Shown here one piece after another: positions 10,310-19,863 of a stretch of DNA of 64,000 bases. This DNA comes from Moniliella sp. 'wahieum'. Its lineage: Eukaryota > Basidiomycota > Moniliellomycetes > Moniliellales > Moniliellaceae. How positions within the stretch are numbered: position 1 is the stretch's first letter; each line of letters starts with the position of its first letter. The stretch is taken from the NCBI GenBank assembly GCA_003971905.1, contig RSEE01000002.1, forward strand, positions 248,001 to 312,000, read 5' to 3'. Below the pieces are notes generated by a model. The model did no database searches and was not told the origin of the DNA. It saw only the letters and a program-made list of their open reading frames with translations. The position numbers and the translations under genes are program-made.

Positions 10310-11088
10310 CCTGCCCCAGCAGATAGATAGGACGCTGCGCATCATCATGCATCGCATGTAACCCATCACCGCCGGCCATCATGCATCAAGCCGCCACGTG
10401 GACAGCCTGGGAGCAATTGGAAATTTGAGATTTGAATAGTTGGACCGTTCATGATTATGCAGATCATGTGACCTATTGATGCAGCAGCCCTTATATGCGG
10501 CTATCAATTACGGCAGGATCATAAGGCGCAGCTGGCAGTGGACGATATTATCATCGGGAGTAATTATCCTACGGGGCCCAAGCTGGGACGTAGGCCCAGT
10601 GGCCGGTTATCATGGTCATTGGAGACGGAACCCTCCCAGAAGTAAAGAATAAAGGATATACCCTAGCTGGAAGGAAGCGTTTAGACGAGACGTACTGTCA
10701 CGGGCTGCGGCGGACATGAGATGGTCCGACCCAAGCTAAGGCCCGCCTGCTCCGCATGTCCAGTAGAGCGTGCACCGCAGGCCAACCAAGTGTGATGATG
10801 GTTGGCTAGATTAAGTATCGTGGCCGAAGGGTCATGCTCCGTGCGACAATAGTCGCCCCCCGCCCAAGTCCAAGTCGGCCAGCCTAAATAAGGCCACCGA
10901 GCTTCCAGTGCCATGGCGACGACTGTCGCCCCGTCCCCGTTTCCTTTTCCTTTCTCGGTCGCGCCTGCGGCGACCAACCCCGCTTTTGACATGTCTTCCT
11001 TTCTACACCCCCTCTTGTATCCGTTTCCCTTTTGATCCTGCCTGTACCCCTGGTTGAGGGGGATCTTTTCCCCACCTTCCATTCTCGT

Positions 11089-11167
11089 CATCCTCTCGTC
11101 ATCCTCTCGTCATCCTCTCGTCATCCTCTCGTCATCCTCTCGTCATCCTCTCGTCATCCTCTCGTCT
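11089..11167. repeat. 11-bp minisatellite (unit TCATCCTCTCG)
   Basis: Seven near-perfect head-to-tail copies of an 11-bp pyrimidine-rich unit are visible, followed by related C/T-rich sequence. Confidence 0.95.
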
Positions 11168-11512
11168 CAACCCCCTCGTCTACCCTCCCGTCTATCCTGT
11201 CCGACTCCTGCCCGTTTTCCAGCCAATTGATCCAGTACAGGCAGCTCCTCTTGTTAGCGTCCGACATCTCCTCCGACCTCGTCCTCCAGCCCTTCGTCAG
11301 TCCAGTCGCGCGAGCCCACCTTTGGTCGCGTCGATTCCCAGTCTCAGTTGAGGCAGTGTTTGTCCCCCTCTGCCTCCTCCCGTCCCTAAGTCCCGGAGGC
11401 TTCAGACACGTTACTACGGCCCAAGCCGGTGCAGACGCAGCCTTGCCACACGTGCAGCCGCCCCACCAAAGGCCTCTCCTCGTCCCTAGCTCCGCTCGGA
11501 TACACCAACCAG

Positions 11513-11567
11513 CCCAAGCCCGAAACTACCGTGAGTCGACCTACCGTCGCCTAAGGGATTGTACCCC
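11513..11567 (-). repeat. 55-bp dispersed repeat, copy A
   Basis: Its reverse complement matches 32843-32897 at 53 of 55 positions. Both contain CGGTAGGTCGACTCACGG and end GGGCTTGGG, and a GGGCGGGCG word lies close upstream of both. The two copies are inverted relative to each other and 21 kb apart. Confidence 0.9.
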
Positions 11568-11802
11568 AAAAAATCCCAGGGCGGGCCCCTGGCGGCGCCC
11601 GCCCGTGACACGTACACAGTATAGCGGGTCGTAGCACAAGTCCCCTTGGCAGTTATTAGTGTACAATGTAGAAAAAAACCCACTTTGGGAAAAGTAAAAA
11701 CCTTAGACTTCCGAGGTGCCGTAACACTTTCCCCATGATGAAGAATTTGGCTTCCATCGGAGCTGTATGAGAGAGAGGAAGCGTTGCAAGCTGCGGTCCC
11801 GC

Positions 11803-14356
11803 TTACACAGCTCTCTCGACCTGAACAACGTCAAGATAAAAGCTTTGGCGGAGCTCTTGTTGTACTTTGCCATGCTGGGAAAAGTAGGCCAGGACTGTGA
11901 CTTGCCCGGAATCAGCGACAGAGGTGGCGTGCCTTGGAGTACATTTTTCAATGTGTAATCCTCCCACTGGAGCCATTCGGGAGCCTCTTGGAGGTGGAAA
12001 GAAGCGTAAATATCGGAACTGGGTACGATTGGGTCCCAAACTCTTAGTTTCCAAGTTAATTTGACTCCGGCATTAGCGCGAATAGGGGCGCCCGGGATCC
12101 GCCGAGTAAACTCACGGAACTCCCAGCCTCCTTGTGGGCGCTTGCGTGCATCAACAATCCAGATGTGGTTTCCACGCGATTTGGACTTGCGACCCTCACT
12201 ATTGTACCGAGCGATGAGTGGTTGGGACCACAGGAACATTTTGAGTTTCTGGGAACTCACTCTCATCCCCGCTGCTTTGACCTGGTGGGAAAATGAGTTG
12301 GTGAACGCTTGAATCCGAAACCGAAAGGGACGGAAGTCAGGTGACCCGTCCAAGCGGGCCATGCGCTTGGCCATTAAGAGCTGATGTACAGGGTCTCCGT
12401 CAGGATCTTTGTAATCCACTGGAACCACATTTTCGTCAGAGCACCGCTACCGAAAAGGAAGTGGTATCACTCACAGTCCGAGCAAAGGGAGTTCAGAAAC
12501 TCTAGCAGCAACTCTTCTAACTGAGCACAGAGTTGTAGTCCGAGTGAAGACCCCACGGTTTCCTCTTCGGCTGCTGCAAGGAGCTTCTGAGATTGGAGCA
12601 CACCAGCAAATTTTCCAGAGACTTTGTTTGGTCCTGGTGTTTCCTCTGTGGGGAAGGTGGCCCCAAGGAGCTGGGATTCATAGAGCATACGGTTTCCCGG
12701 AAACGGTAGCAGACTTGCCTCATCCGGCCTGGTATTATGCACGTTTGGATCCAGGTCAATAGGAGCCAAAGAATCGGGATGATAAGAAAGTAACGCAGCA
12801 GCTTCGTCCCTATTATGCTTCGATGATCTTTTTCCTCTAGTGCGCGAACATTCGGGGTAGGCCTCGAGCTCACATCCTTTTTTTGTCTCTGTAATTATCT
12901 TCGTACTGCTCGTATCGATAACAGATACGGGACCGCAGGTGATCTGTTGAGCCAAGTTAAAGTTTTTTTCATCCCCCCTTGGCATGTTTGCGCGGGTTGT
13001 CGTCGCAAGAACTGATAAAGGTGGTTCCCGGGGGAGGATTGGAGTAGATGTATGGACGAAAGAAGGTGGTAAGGAGGTGAGGGGATTTTTTTCCGGGTCC
13101 CAGTGGTATCGGATGTCTTCCATCATCGAATCATTAGGACAGGTGAAGGAGGGCAGGGTCATGTCGCAAGAGGAATGAAAATGCCAAGGTTTGTTCATCT
13201 GCCTTTGACCTTTTGAAGAACTATACAGAGACAGGTCAAAGTCAGAGGAAGGCTCAGGCCTGTGGGCTAAATATCCTCGCTGGAACCGTCGTGCAGACTT
13301 ATTGGTTAAATCTGCCGGCAGAAATAGGTTGTCTTGCTCATCTGTCGGAGCCCTGCGTTTAAGTGTTCCAGACGACTCCAGAGGTTTTAAATGTCCACGT
13401 GAAGTCGTCACTGTTGATGCGGGCATACCGTTCCATCGAGAATGAAAACATGAGGTGCTTTCGTTTGATGTCCATTGTTCGTCTCGAACGCCCTTTGTGT
13501 GTTCAGCCCAGGATTGGAGTTGATTCACAGTTCCCTCTAGGTCTTTAAGACAGGTTTGGGAATGGTCATGTTTGCCTTGGGAAAAGTGGGTGCGCGCGGA
13601 GGCAGCGAGACTGACGAGCCGATCCATGAGCCCGTCAAGCGGGGTTTTGTCTGTTTGAGCTTCTGATGAGGAGAGGTGGGTGGGCGTTTTGTATCTCTTA
13701 GGGGACTCAAGGGGGCAAGGCGTGTGAAGACCAGTGCTATTAGGCGTAGCGAAAGGAGAGCCCCCCCAAGACAACAGTAGAGACTCTTGACTCCTGAGAG
13801 AAATAGGAGAGGGGTGGTGGGATTGGGGGACGTAGAAGGGTATGTCCGAAAAGGGTGAAGCCAAGGCTGTTGCTGGGGTGGGAGCAGAGACTGCGGCTGT
13901 GGCTGGGGCGAGGGGTCGGGCCGGTGCTACTGACGGAGAAGTGATGGGTTCTGAGGAGGAAGGCAGCGAAGAGTGCACCTGACTACTGAAGGCCAGTCGT
14001 TCCACAGGCAAGTCTAGCGTGGCCGCAGGGGTGTTGGGGATAGGTCCAAAGATCGGGAGAAGTAATGATGGAGAAAAAGAACGTCTTCCGTCATCGGGTA
14101 TGCCCGTGGCGCTGGCAATCATGTGTGACCCTCCCGGGTCGTGCTGCATGGCAATTGCATTCAAGCTTGTAGCACCGGTAACACAGTCTCCAGAAGCAAC
14201 GAACGAGCTGGGATCCAAGAGCGCCGCTGTGGTGGTGGGTATGCCAAAGGAAGGGATGGAGACCGATACGGCGCTGCCCGGCGATTGTTGAGGGTGAAGA
14301 AGAGGATGGTACTGAGGCCGAAGGGACTCTGGCTTGCCATATTGGATGGAAGGCAT
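11803..14356 (-). CDS. fungal protein with conserved C-terminal region including an Ig-like (He_PIG-type) segment
   Basis: Exon 1 (12475-14356) encodes a long Ser/Pro/Thr-rich, disordered region starting MPSIQYGKPESLRP. Exon 2 (11803-12418) encodes a dense, conserved-looking region: DPDGDPVHQLLMAKR, DGSPDFRPFRFRIQAFTN, KMFLWSQPLIARYN, KSKSRGNHIWIVDARK, FREFTRRIPG, then WLQWEDYTL...GTPPSVADSGQVTV. The last part resembles putative Ig/cadherin-like domains (L-G-T-P...D-S-G). The 56-nt intron (12419-12474; GTGAGT donor, CTGAC branch, CCAG acceptor) joins the frames exactly. One missing base near 11924 separates the last 40 residues, which end at TAA 11803; without that correction the frame runs to 11703 as low-quality sequence. 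I recall similar hypothetical proteins in other basidiomycetes but no function. Confidence 0.75.
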
Positions 14357-15708
14357 GTTGAAGTTGTTGGGGTCACAGGTAAAGGGGAAGCGTCGAGCCC
14401 GAATCGTGCGGTTTTGACAATGTGTGTGCTGCAAGTAGAAAAGCAAGGGACAGAGGAGAAAGGTGTGTGTGAGTGGGAGAAACTGCAGGACAAGGGAGAG
14501 AGGTGATGAGAAAAAAAAGGAGGAAAGAGCGAACCATTTTTGGATCAAAAAGAGTGTGTACAGCCGAGGCGATGAATGAGATTGTTGCTGGCCTATTCCT
14601 GTGCACATCAGTCCTCATCGACCTCATCCCTTCATATCACCCCTATTCTGTCCGACGCCCCTACAAGCGGATCATTACCCTCGTTATTAGCAAGTTCCTC
14701 TAGCAAGTTCCTCGGAAGCATTCATGCGACGAGCTTATGCGCGATCGCAACAAAGAGCTGCGCCGAAGAGGTCGGAGAACGCACGCTCCTATAAAGCACA
14801 GGCACTGTGTGCACCCTCTGGAAGTGGAAAGCGCTGCGGGTGAAAGCTTAACGTGCGGGTCTATGCCCCACCATGAAGCTGCTGAAGGGAAGGCGTGCGC
14901 ACACGAGAATACATTGGCACATGTGCTCTATAGTCTATCTCTGAACATGCTGGGAAGCCCCTGATGCCGGCCTGATATCATGTTAATTGGGGGGTTGAGA
15001 GTGGCGGACCGTGCGCATCGTATCTCTCTTCGTGACACAAAGTATTGAGCGATGAGTGACTGTTGCATAGTATACCACAAAAGTACAGCTACCACTCATA
15101 CTTATTCAAGCTTATTATTCAGGCTTCAAGCTTCAAACTTCTCACTGGTACCATTCTTATATAGACGGAGCTTCGATTTGCGCCTCTCTCTCATCTGCTT
15201 TGAAACGCAGTAGTATATGTAGGAGTGTTTTCGCCGCCGCGGCGCTTTTTGCGGACGAGAGGGAGAGAGACTGTCGGATGGTTGATGAGCGGGTCGGTTT
15301 AGGCGTAGCGTTTCTTTTTGTCCCACAGCCTTAAGGTCTGTCAATGACACGGTTGCAGTATAGAGCACTTAATCCGACGGGGCTATTGTTTTAGCGCTTA
15401 TTAGCGCTATTAGCGAGGATGCAAGCGAGGCTGAGCTGTAGGTGCACATGTAGCTGAATCATCAATCACAGTAGAGTTAAATGACGGTAAACCTATTGAC
15501 TGCAAGCAGCACGTTCAGAGCAATTTTCAGGGTGTGATGAAATGCGTCCACGAAAGTTTCAACAATGAACGGTTCCTTTGTCCCCGCCCTATCCCTTAGG
15601 GACACGTACGTAATATTCGGCGCATTGCCTGTGGAGCCGAGTGCGCCTGGCCAACCAGTTCGCGCATACCAACTCCCAGCCCGCAACGCCACCATCACCG
15701 CCTCCTGC
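14357..15708. other. intergenic region
   Basis: It is bounded by two genes transcribed outward from it. It holds an AAGCTTCA-rich block at 15105-15140. No domain-bearing frame was seen. Confidence 0.5.
15105..15140. repeat. TTCAAGCTT-type repeat block
   Basis: TTCAAGCTTATTATTCAGGC is followed by another TTCAAGCTTCAAACTT, the same word family as at 3687-3733. Confidence 0.7.
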
Positions 15709-16226
15709 ATGATGGTCCGACCAGGCAATCGGTCCTGTACATTGATATGGGTATGCGCAACGATGGTTGCGCTTTCCTTGGCGTCTTATACCCAGGCTGC
15801 GGCCTGCACTGGCACGTACACAGTCCAAGCCAACGACACTTGCAACCACATTGGCTATGTCACCTCTACCTCGACCTATCAGTTGATTGCGCTTAATCTC
15901 CAACACACGGGCCACAATGCGAACAGCTTCAAACAGGCACAGTACGTCTGCATTGTTCCAGGTTGAATAGCAACGCATACTAACACCGGCCAATAGACAC
16001 TGTGCTTGGGCGAGTTTGGCTCAGACTGCCAGGTGGTTCACCAAAGTGGACCTGGGGAGACATGTGCTTCCATCGCGTCTGACTTTGGCACCACAGTTGC
16101 CATGATCGAAACAACAACCCCACCATGGGTGGGTGCAACAACCTCTACCCTGGCCTCATGCTCTGCGTGGCGCCCGGACGTATTCATCCCCGACGCCTGC
16201 GAGCCTGCACTTGCCTTCTTGATTGA
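15709..16226 (+). CDS. secreted protein with two LysM domains (chitin-binding, effector-like)
   Basis: After a hydrophobic N-terminus (LIWVCATMVALSLASYTQA, probably a signal peptide) the mature protein starts ACTGTYTVQANDTCNHIGY, a typical fungal LysM opening. A second LysM follows: GPGETCASIASDF...NNPTMGGCNNLYPGLMLCV. LysM domains bind chitin or peptidoglycan; small secreted fungal LysM proteins shield hyphae or hide chitin from hosts. A short intron (15962-15996) with a perfect TACTAAC branch and CAATAG acceptor divides the domains. The joined frame is off by one, and another base is missing near 16115, so small errors are assumed. The start could be at 15709 or 15712, or at 15565 upstream; the latter gives no clean signal peptide. 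Cysteines at regular spacing suggest disulfides. Confidence 0.78.
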
Positions 16227-17196
16227 CTCTCAGCCATGGGGTCTCAGTTGACTGCGTTGTTACCTCCTGCTCGTGGAGTTGCGCGTGTCTGTTGGATGCC
16301 CACCCCTGTTGCGTACTGTTATTTGCTTTGATACCCACATTTCTTTGCCAATCTTATTACCCTCATTTCGCCATCCTATCTTCCCGCCCCCCAGAATCCG
16401 TGCCGGGGTGAGTGATACAAAAAGTCTGGACCTGGTCTACCAACAGCCCATGTGGGGGTAATGCGAACCGATTTGGACTAGTGTCATATGTAGATGGAAG
16501 GATGAGTGGAAACGAGAAAGATGGTTGGGCAGCAAGCAGAAAGGGCGGGCCAAGATATGAGCCCGGCGGGCTTTGGTTAGCCGGCGCGACATACCTGATT
16601 CTCATCTCGTCTCAAGAATGTCCGAATCTGCGCTAATAACAGGTCCGATGGGGCGCAACTAATTCTGTACGGTAGAACCAGCCCAAAGTGGGTTGCCGCA
16701 ATCGGACCCTTCAACAACAAGCTGGTTCCCCTCTGCCTCACTGTGATGCAGAGGAATTGCAGGTGTAGGGGCAGGGAGGCTAAGCGGCAGATCTTCAGCA
16801 TCACTCTTGGTGGGCACACTCCTTACCAGGATAGTAGGTTCGTTGAAGCTGCGGGCGAATGTAACCGGACCCAAGCGAGAGACCGTTCATCATGGTCACA
16901 GATCCTACAGATATACTCAACAGACTATCAAGAGTTGCTTTTGGAGAGCAAAACCCTCATTCATTTTGTGCAGCGTCCGGCTCAAGTCGATGAACGAAGC
17001 TTAGGGGAGGTAAGGGGTTGTAGTTGGGCATACAAGGGCTTTGTCTCGACATAAGGGCATGGCAATAAACCAAGAGGATTGACCCCATCAAGCCGCTCGT
17101 GGGGTAAGCGGGTTGGTTCTACTCGTAACCAATAAAGCAAGGTGCATCTGCATCTAGCTAACCGCGGCTCAAAGAAGCCAAGTGTACCGAGAGCAC
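16227..17196. other. intergenic region between the LysM gene and RPS13
   Basis: Convergent 3' ends meet here. Short frames are incoherent. Nothing else is supported. Confidence 0.5.
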
Positions 17197-17648
17197 TTAG
17201 GCGACAAGCGTCGAGGCGGTGGCCGACTCGTACTTGAAGGTAGGGGGCACAGCACCCTTGGCCTTGTAGTAACGCGTAAGACGGTGAATGCGCGACTCGA
17301 TGAGAATCAGGCGGAACTTCGAGTCCATGTCCTTGCGGTTGCGCTCGAGGTGCTTGCGCACCGAAACGGCCTTCTTGATGAGGTGGTACAGGTCCTCGGG
17401 GATCTGGGGCGCAAGGCCCTCCGACTTGAGGATACGGAGGATCTTGTTGCCCGTCACAAAGCGGACCTGCGCAATGCCCTGCGAGTCACGCCTGCACACC
17501 GATCTGAGAGGGGGTAAGACCCTTACGCGCCAGCTTGAAGATCTGGTTGGCGACCTCCTCGGGGTGGCCTTGAGCCACGAGGGGGCGAGCGCCTGTAGGG
17601 CAACGCCGAAGACGAAATGCCCTTACCCTTACCGTACATACGACCCAT
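17197..17648 (-). CDS. RPS13: 40S ribosomal protein S13 (uS15)
   Basis: The start [20 protein letters not shown] and the body [40 protein letters not shown] and [18 protein letters not shown] are unmistakable uS15. The protein binds the 18S rRNA central domain in the small subunit. The span is 452 nt; with four missing bases (one in the C-run after RRS, one at TPEEV, two near GVxxRDSQG) the corrected length is 151 residues plus stop, the usual size. These breaks are almost surely sequence errors because the gene is essential and otherwise intact. The usual early introns of this gene are absent here. It is divergently paired with RPS6 over a 483-bp shared promoter. Confidence 0.97.
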
Positions 17649-18131
17649 TTTGAACTGGTGGGGGAGAGAAAGAACGCAACAGTGGTCAGTCAAACCATCC
17701 TCCTTCCAGGCATGCTGGGATCGCAGGCCAAGCGTTAACTCACTGAAGTTGAACGGCTTTGCTTGCGTAGCTGGTAACAGAGGGAGCGGCAAAGACGAAG
17801 GCTAGCTATGGATGCTGTCAATTATTGCTGCGGCCCAAATACGCCAAAGAAAAATAGGGTTAAATGCGCTCATACTGTCGCCACGCTGGGGAAAGCGGGT
17901 AGGGTTGGAAATCCAGCACTGTGCTGCTATGCTGCGGACTGTGCAGCTTGGGCGGGACGCTGATGGCGAGTGTATCAACTGGAGTGTACATCTCCACCGA
18001 CACCAAGCTCAGGCGCTCAGGTACGTTACGCGCTCCTTGGGACGTTGGATGGGGCCTTCATCCCGTCCTGTTCTCTCGTTGCGATTGTAGGTGAGCTGAC
18101 TGTGGTACTTTAGTCCTCTTTTCTGCCCAGC
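17649..18131. promoter_or_regulatory. shared divergent promoter of RPS13 and RPS6 with two TAGGGTT boxes
   Basis: The 483 bp separate the two start codons. TAGGGTTA at 17855-17862 and TAGGGTT at 17900-17906 are telomere-repeat-like boxes of the kind bound by Tbf1-type factors at ribosomal-protein genes in various fungi. A possible 5' UTR intron for RPS6 (GTACGT near 18021 to TTTAG near 18114) is visible but unproven. Confidence 0.6.
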
Positions 18132-18861
18132 ATGAAGCTCAACTTTGCCAACCCTGCCACCGGGGCTCAAAAGAGCTTCGAGATTGACGATGACCGCAAG
18201 ACCCGCATTTTCTGGAGAAGCGCATGGGTCAGGATGTTGAGATTGATGCTCTCGGGGACGAGTTTAAGGGCTACGTCGTCCGCATTGGCGGAGGTAACGA
18301 CAAGCAGGGTTTTCCCATGAAGCAGGGTGTGCTTGTGCCGCACCGTGTCCGTCTCCTGCTTTCGGAGGGCCACTCGTGCTACCGCCAGCGCCGCACCGGT
18401 GAGCGCCGGCGCAAGTCGGTCCGTGGGTGCATTGTCGCTGCCGACATTGCTGCGCTCCACCTCGTCATCGTCAAGCAGGTGAGCAGGAGATCCCGGGCCT
18501 GACGGACGAGGCTAGCATCGTGCCTAAGCGTCTCGGTCCCAAGCGTGCCAACCACATTCGCAAGTTCTTCAACCTGACCAAGGAAGACGATGTGCGCCAG
18601 TACGTGATCCGCCGCGAGGTTGTGCCCAAGGGCGAGGGCAAGAAGCCTTACAACCAAGGCGCCTAAGATCCAGCGCCTCATCACGCCTGTGCGCCTGCAG
18701 CACAAGCGCCACCTCTTTGCGCTCAAGGTGCGCAAGCAGCGTGAGCAGGCCGCCCAAAAGGCCGACTACGAGAAGCTACTCGCCTCGCGCAGTGCGGAAA
18801 GGCTGCGGCTCACCACGCTCACCGTGTCGCTATCGCCGAGGCTAAGGCCCAGCAGGCGTAA
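18132..18861 (+). CDS. RPS6: 40S ribosomal protein S6 (eS6)
   Basis: [87 protein letters not shown] and KAPKIQRL identify eS6, the small-subunit protein phosphorylated downstream of TOR. Four indels break the frame: one base missing near 18210, one near 18479 (GGG read as GG), one extra A near 18650 and one A missing near 18799. After correction the length is 243 residues, ending in an Ala/Lys-rich tail ([10 protein letters not shown]) at TAA 18859-18861, close to the family's 236-249. I see no intron in the coding part. Confidence 0.97.
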
Positions 18862-19863
18862 GTCTCTGTGGACACCCTTTCTCCCATTGCAGCCATACCC
18901 AACCTTGTCCTATGGCTGTTTCCAGTCAAAGAAGGTAATGGGCTGGATTTATCCTCCCTCGGGTCGTCTTCGAGGCCCCTTCATTTCCCCCTTCCTCACT
19001 TCCTTGCCCGAATTCGGTGCAAGGCGGGGTTGTACCTCGTACAGAATACTGTCCTCCCAAGGGCTGCTTCCAAAACATAGGCGCTATGCTATGCTCCTCT
19101 CAAACGTATTCATTCGCGAGCGGCGATCAATCTGTCGTAGCTTGGTAGTGTTTCGATTCTTATATGCGTGGATCTTGTCGGAACGTCAAGCGAACAATGG
19201 GGACGATGAGGTATGGCGTAGAAACGGGTTAGGAGCCAAGCAGGGTATGAGGAAAATGGCCCTGCCGCACGTTGGACACTGGGCCATAAACAGTTACGAC
19301 GGACGAAAGAGAGACCAGTCTTCGATATGCAGTGTCCTCGCAGCGGCAAGGAAGGATTGGTAAAAGTGTGCTTCTTCCTCAGTCTCTGGTGGAACAAGAA
19401 ACTGAAGCCACGTAGGGGCGGGAAAGGATCGGTACGATGTGGATCTGAGGCAGGGGGCACTGCCGCCGACTCAGGCTGTCCCGCCAAGGACAACCCCAGT
19501 GCAGCGCCGGGTGCGTCGACCCTGGTTGGCTGCTCCGTGCTTTCCGTGCGTAAAAGGTGGGGGCGTGCGCGACTAGTAAAACCATAGTGATCTGAATGTC
19601 GCTTGAACCGGGCGAAACCGGAGGAATAGAGAAAAGGGCAATGTGAACAATACGTTGAGGACCTCGGAGCCCCCGTCCTTCCTCTTGGTCGGGCCTCGAA
19701 GCCCGTCAAAAGTGGTTCTGCCACCGTGGGGACAAATTCGGTTGAAGCTGTCCCGACGGGGGGCGGTCTTGCGCCTCCCTCCGCCCCCCAGGCGGCATAA
19801 TCACCTGTAGTCCAGAAAGTAACCAAGGTTGTGGAGTGCGCGATACCTGCCCTGGCTGCCATG
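18862..19863. other. intergenic region between RPS6 and a minus-strand hypothetical
   Basis: A long minus-strand frame covers most of it (to 19110) but is Arg/Ser/Pro-rich without domains, and I think it is a shadow beyond the true stop at 19864. Nothing else was seen. Confidence 0.4.

Larger units (their letters stand above)
10201..11802. other. intergenic region with minisatellite and dispersed repeat
   Basis: It holds the UBC6 promoter side with a GATCATCGATCATCGA word (10294-10309), an 11-bp minisatellite (11089-11167) and a 55-bp dispersed repeat (11513-11567). The longest open frame (11032-11634) is made by the minisatellite and is not a gene. Confidence 0.5.

Noticed and set aside
11032-11634. 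200-codon plus-strand open frame
   Set aside because: Its first half is the translated 11-bp minisatellite, its end overlaps the 55-bp repeat, and there is no domain.
11703-12428. C-terminus of the Ig-like gene ending at 11703
   Set aside because: The frame loses conserved character after about 11924, while the frame ending at 11803 continues the Ig-like strands (SVADSGQVTVLAYF).
17197-18861. RPS13 and RPS6 as pseudogenes
   Set aside because: Apart from the indels all conserved blocks are intact, lengths fit after correction, and there are no in-frame substitutions to stops.
19110-19863. Extension of the Ser/Pro-rich minus-strand gene to 19110
   Set aside because: The frame becomes Arg/His-rich without structure; a one-base correction gives a more natural end at 19864.
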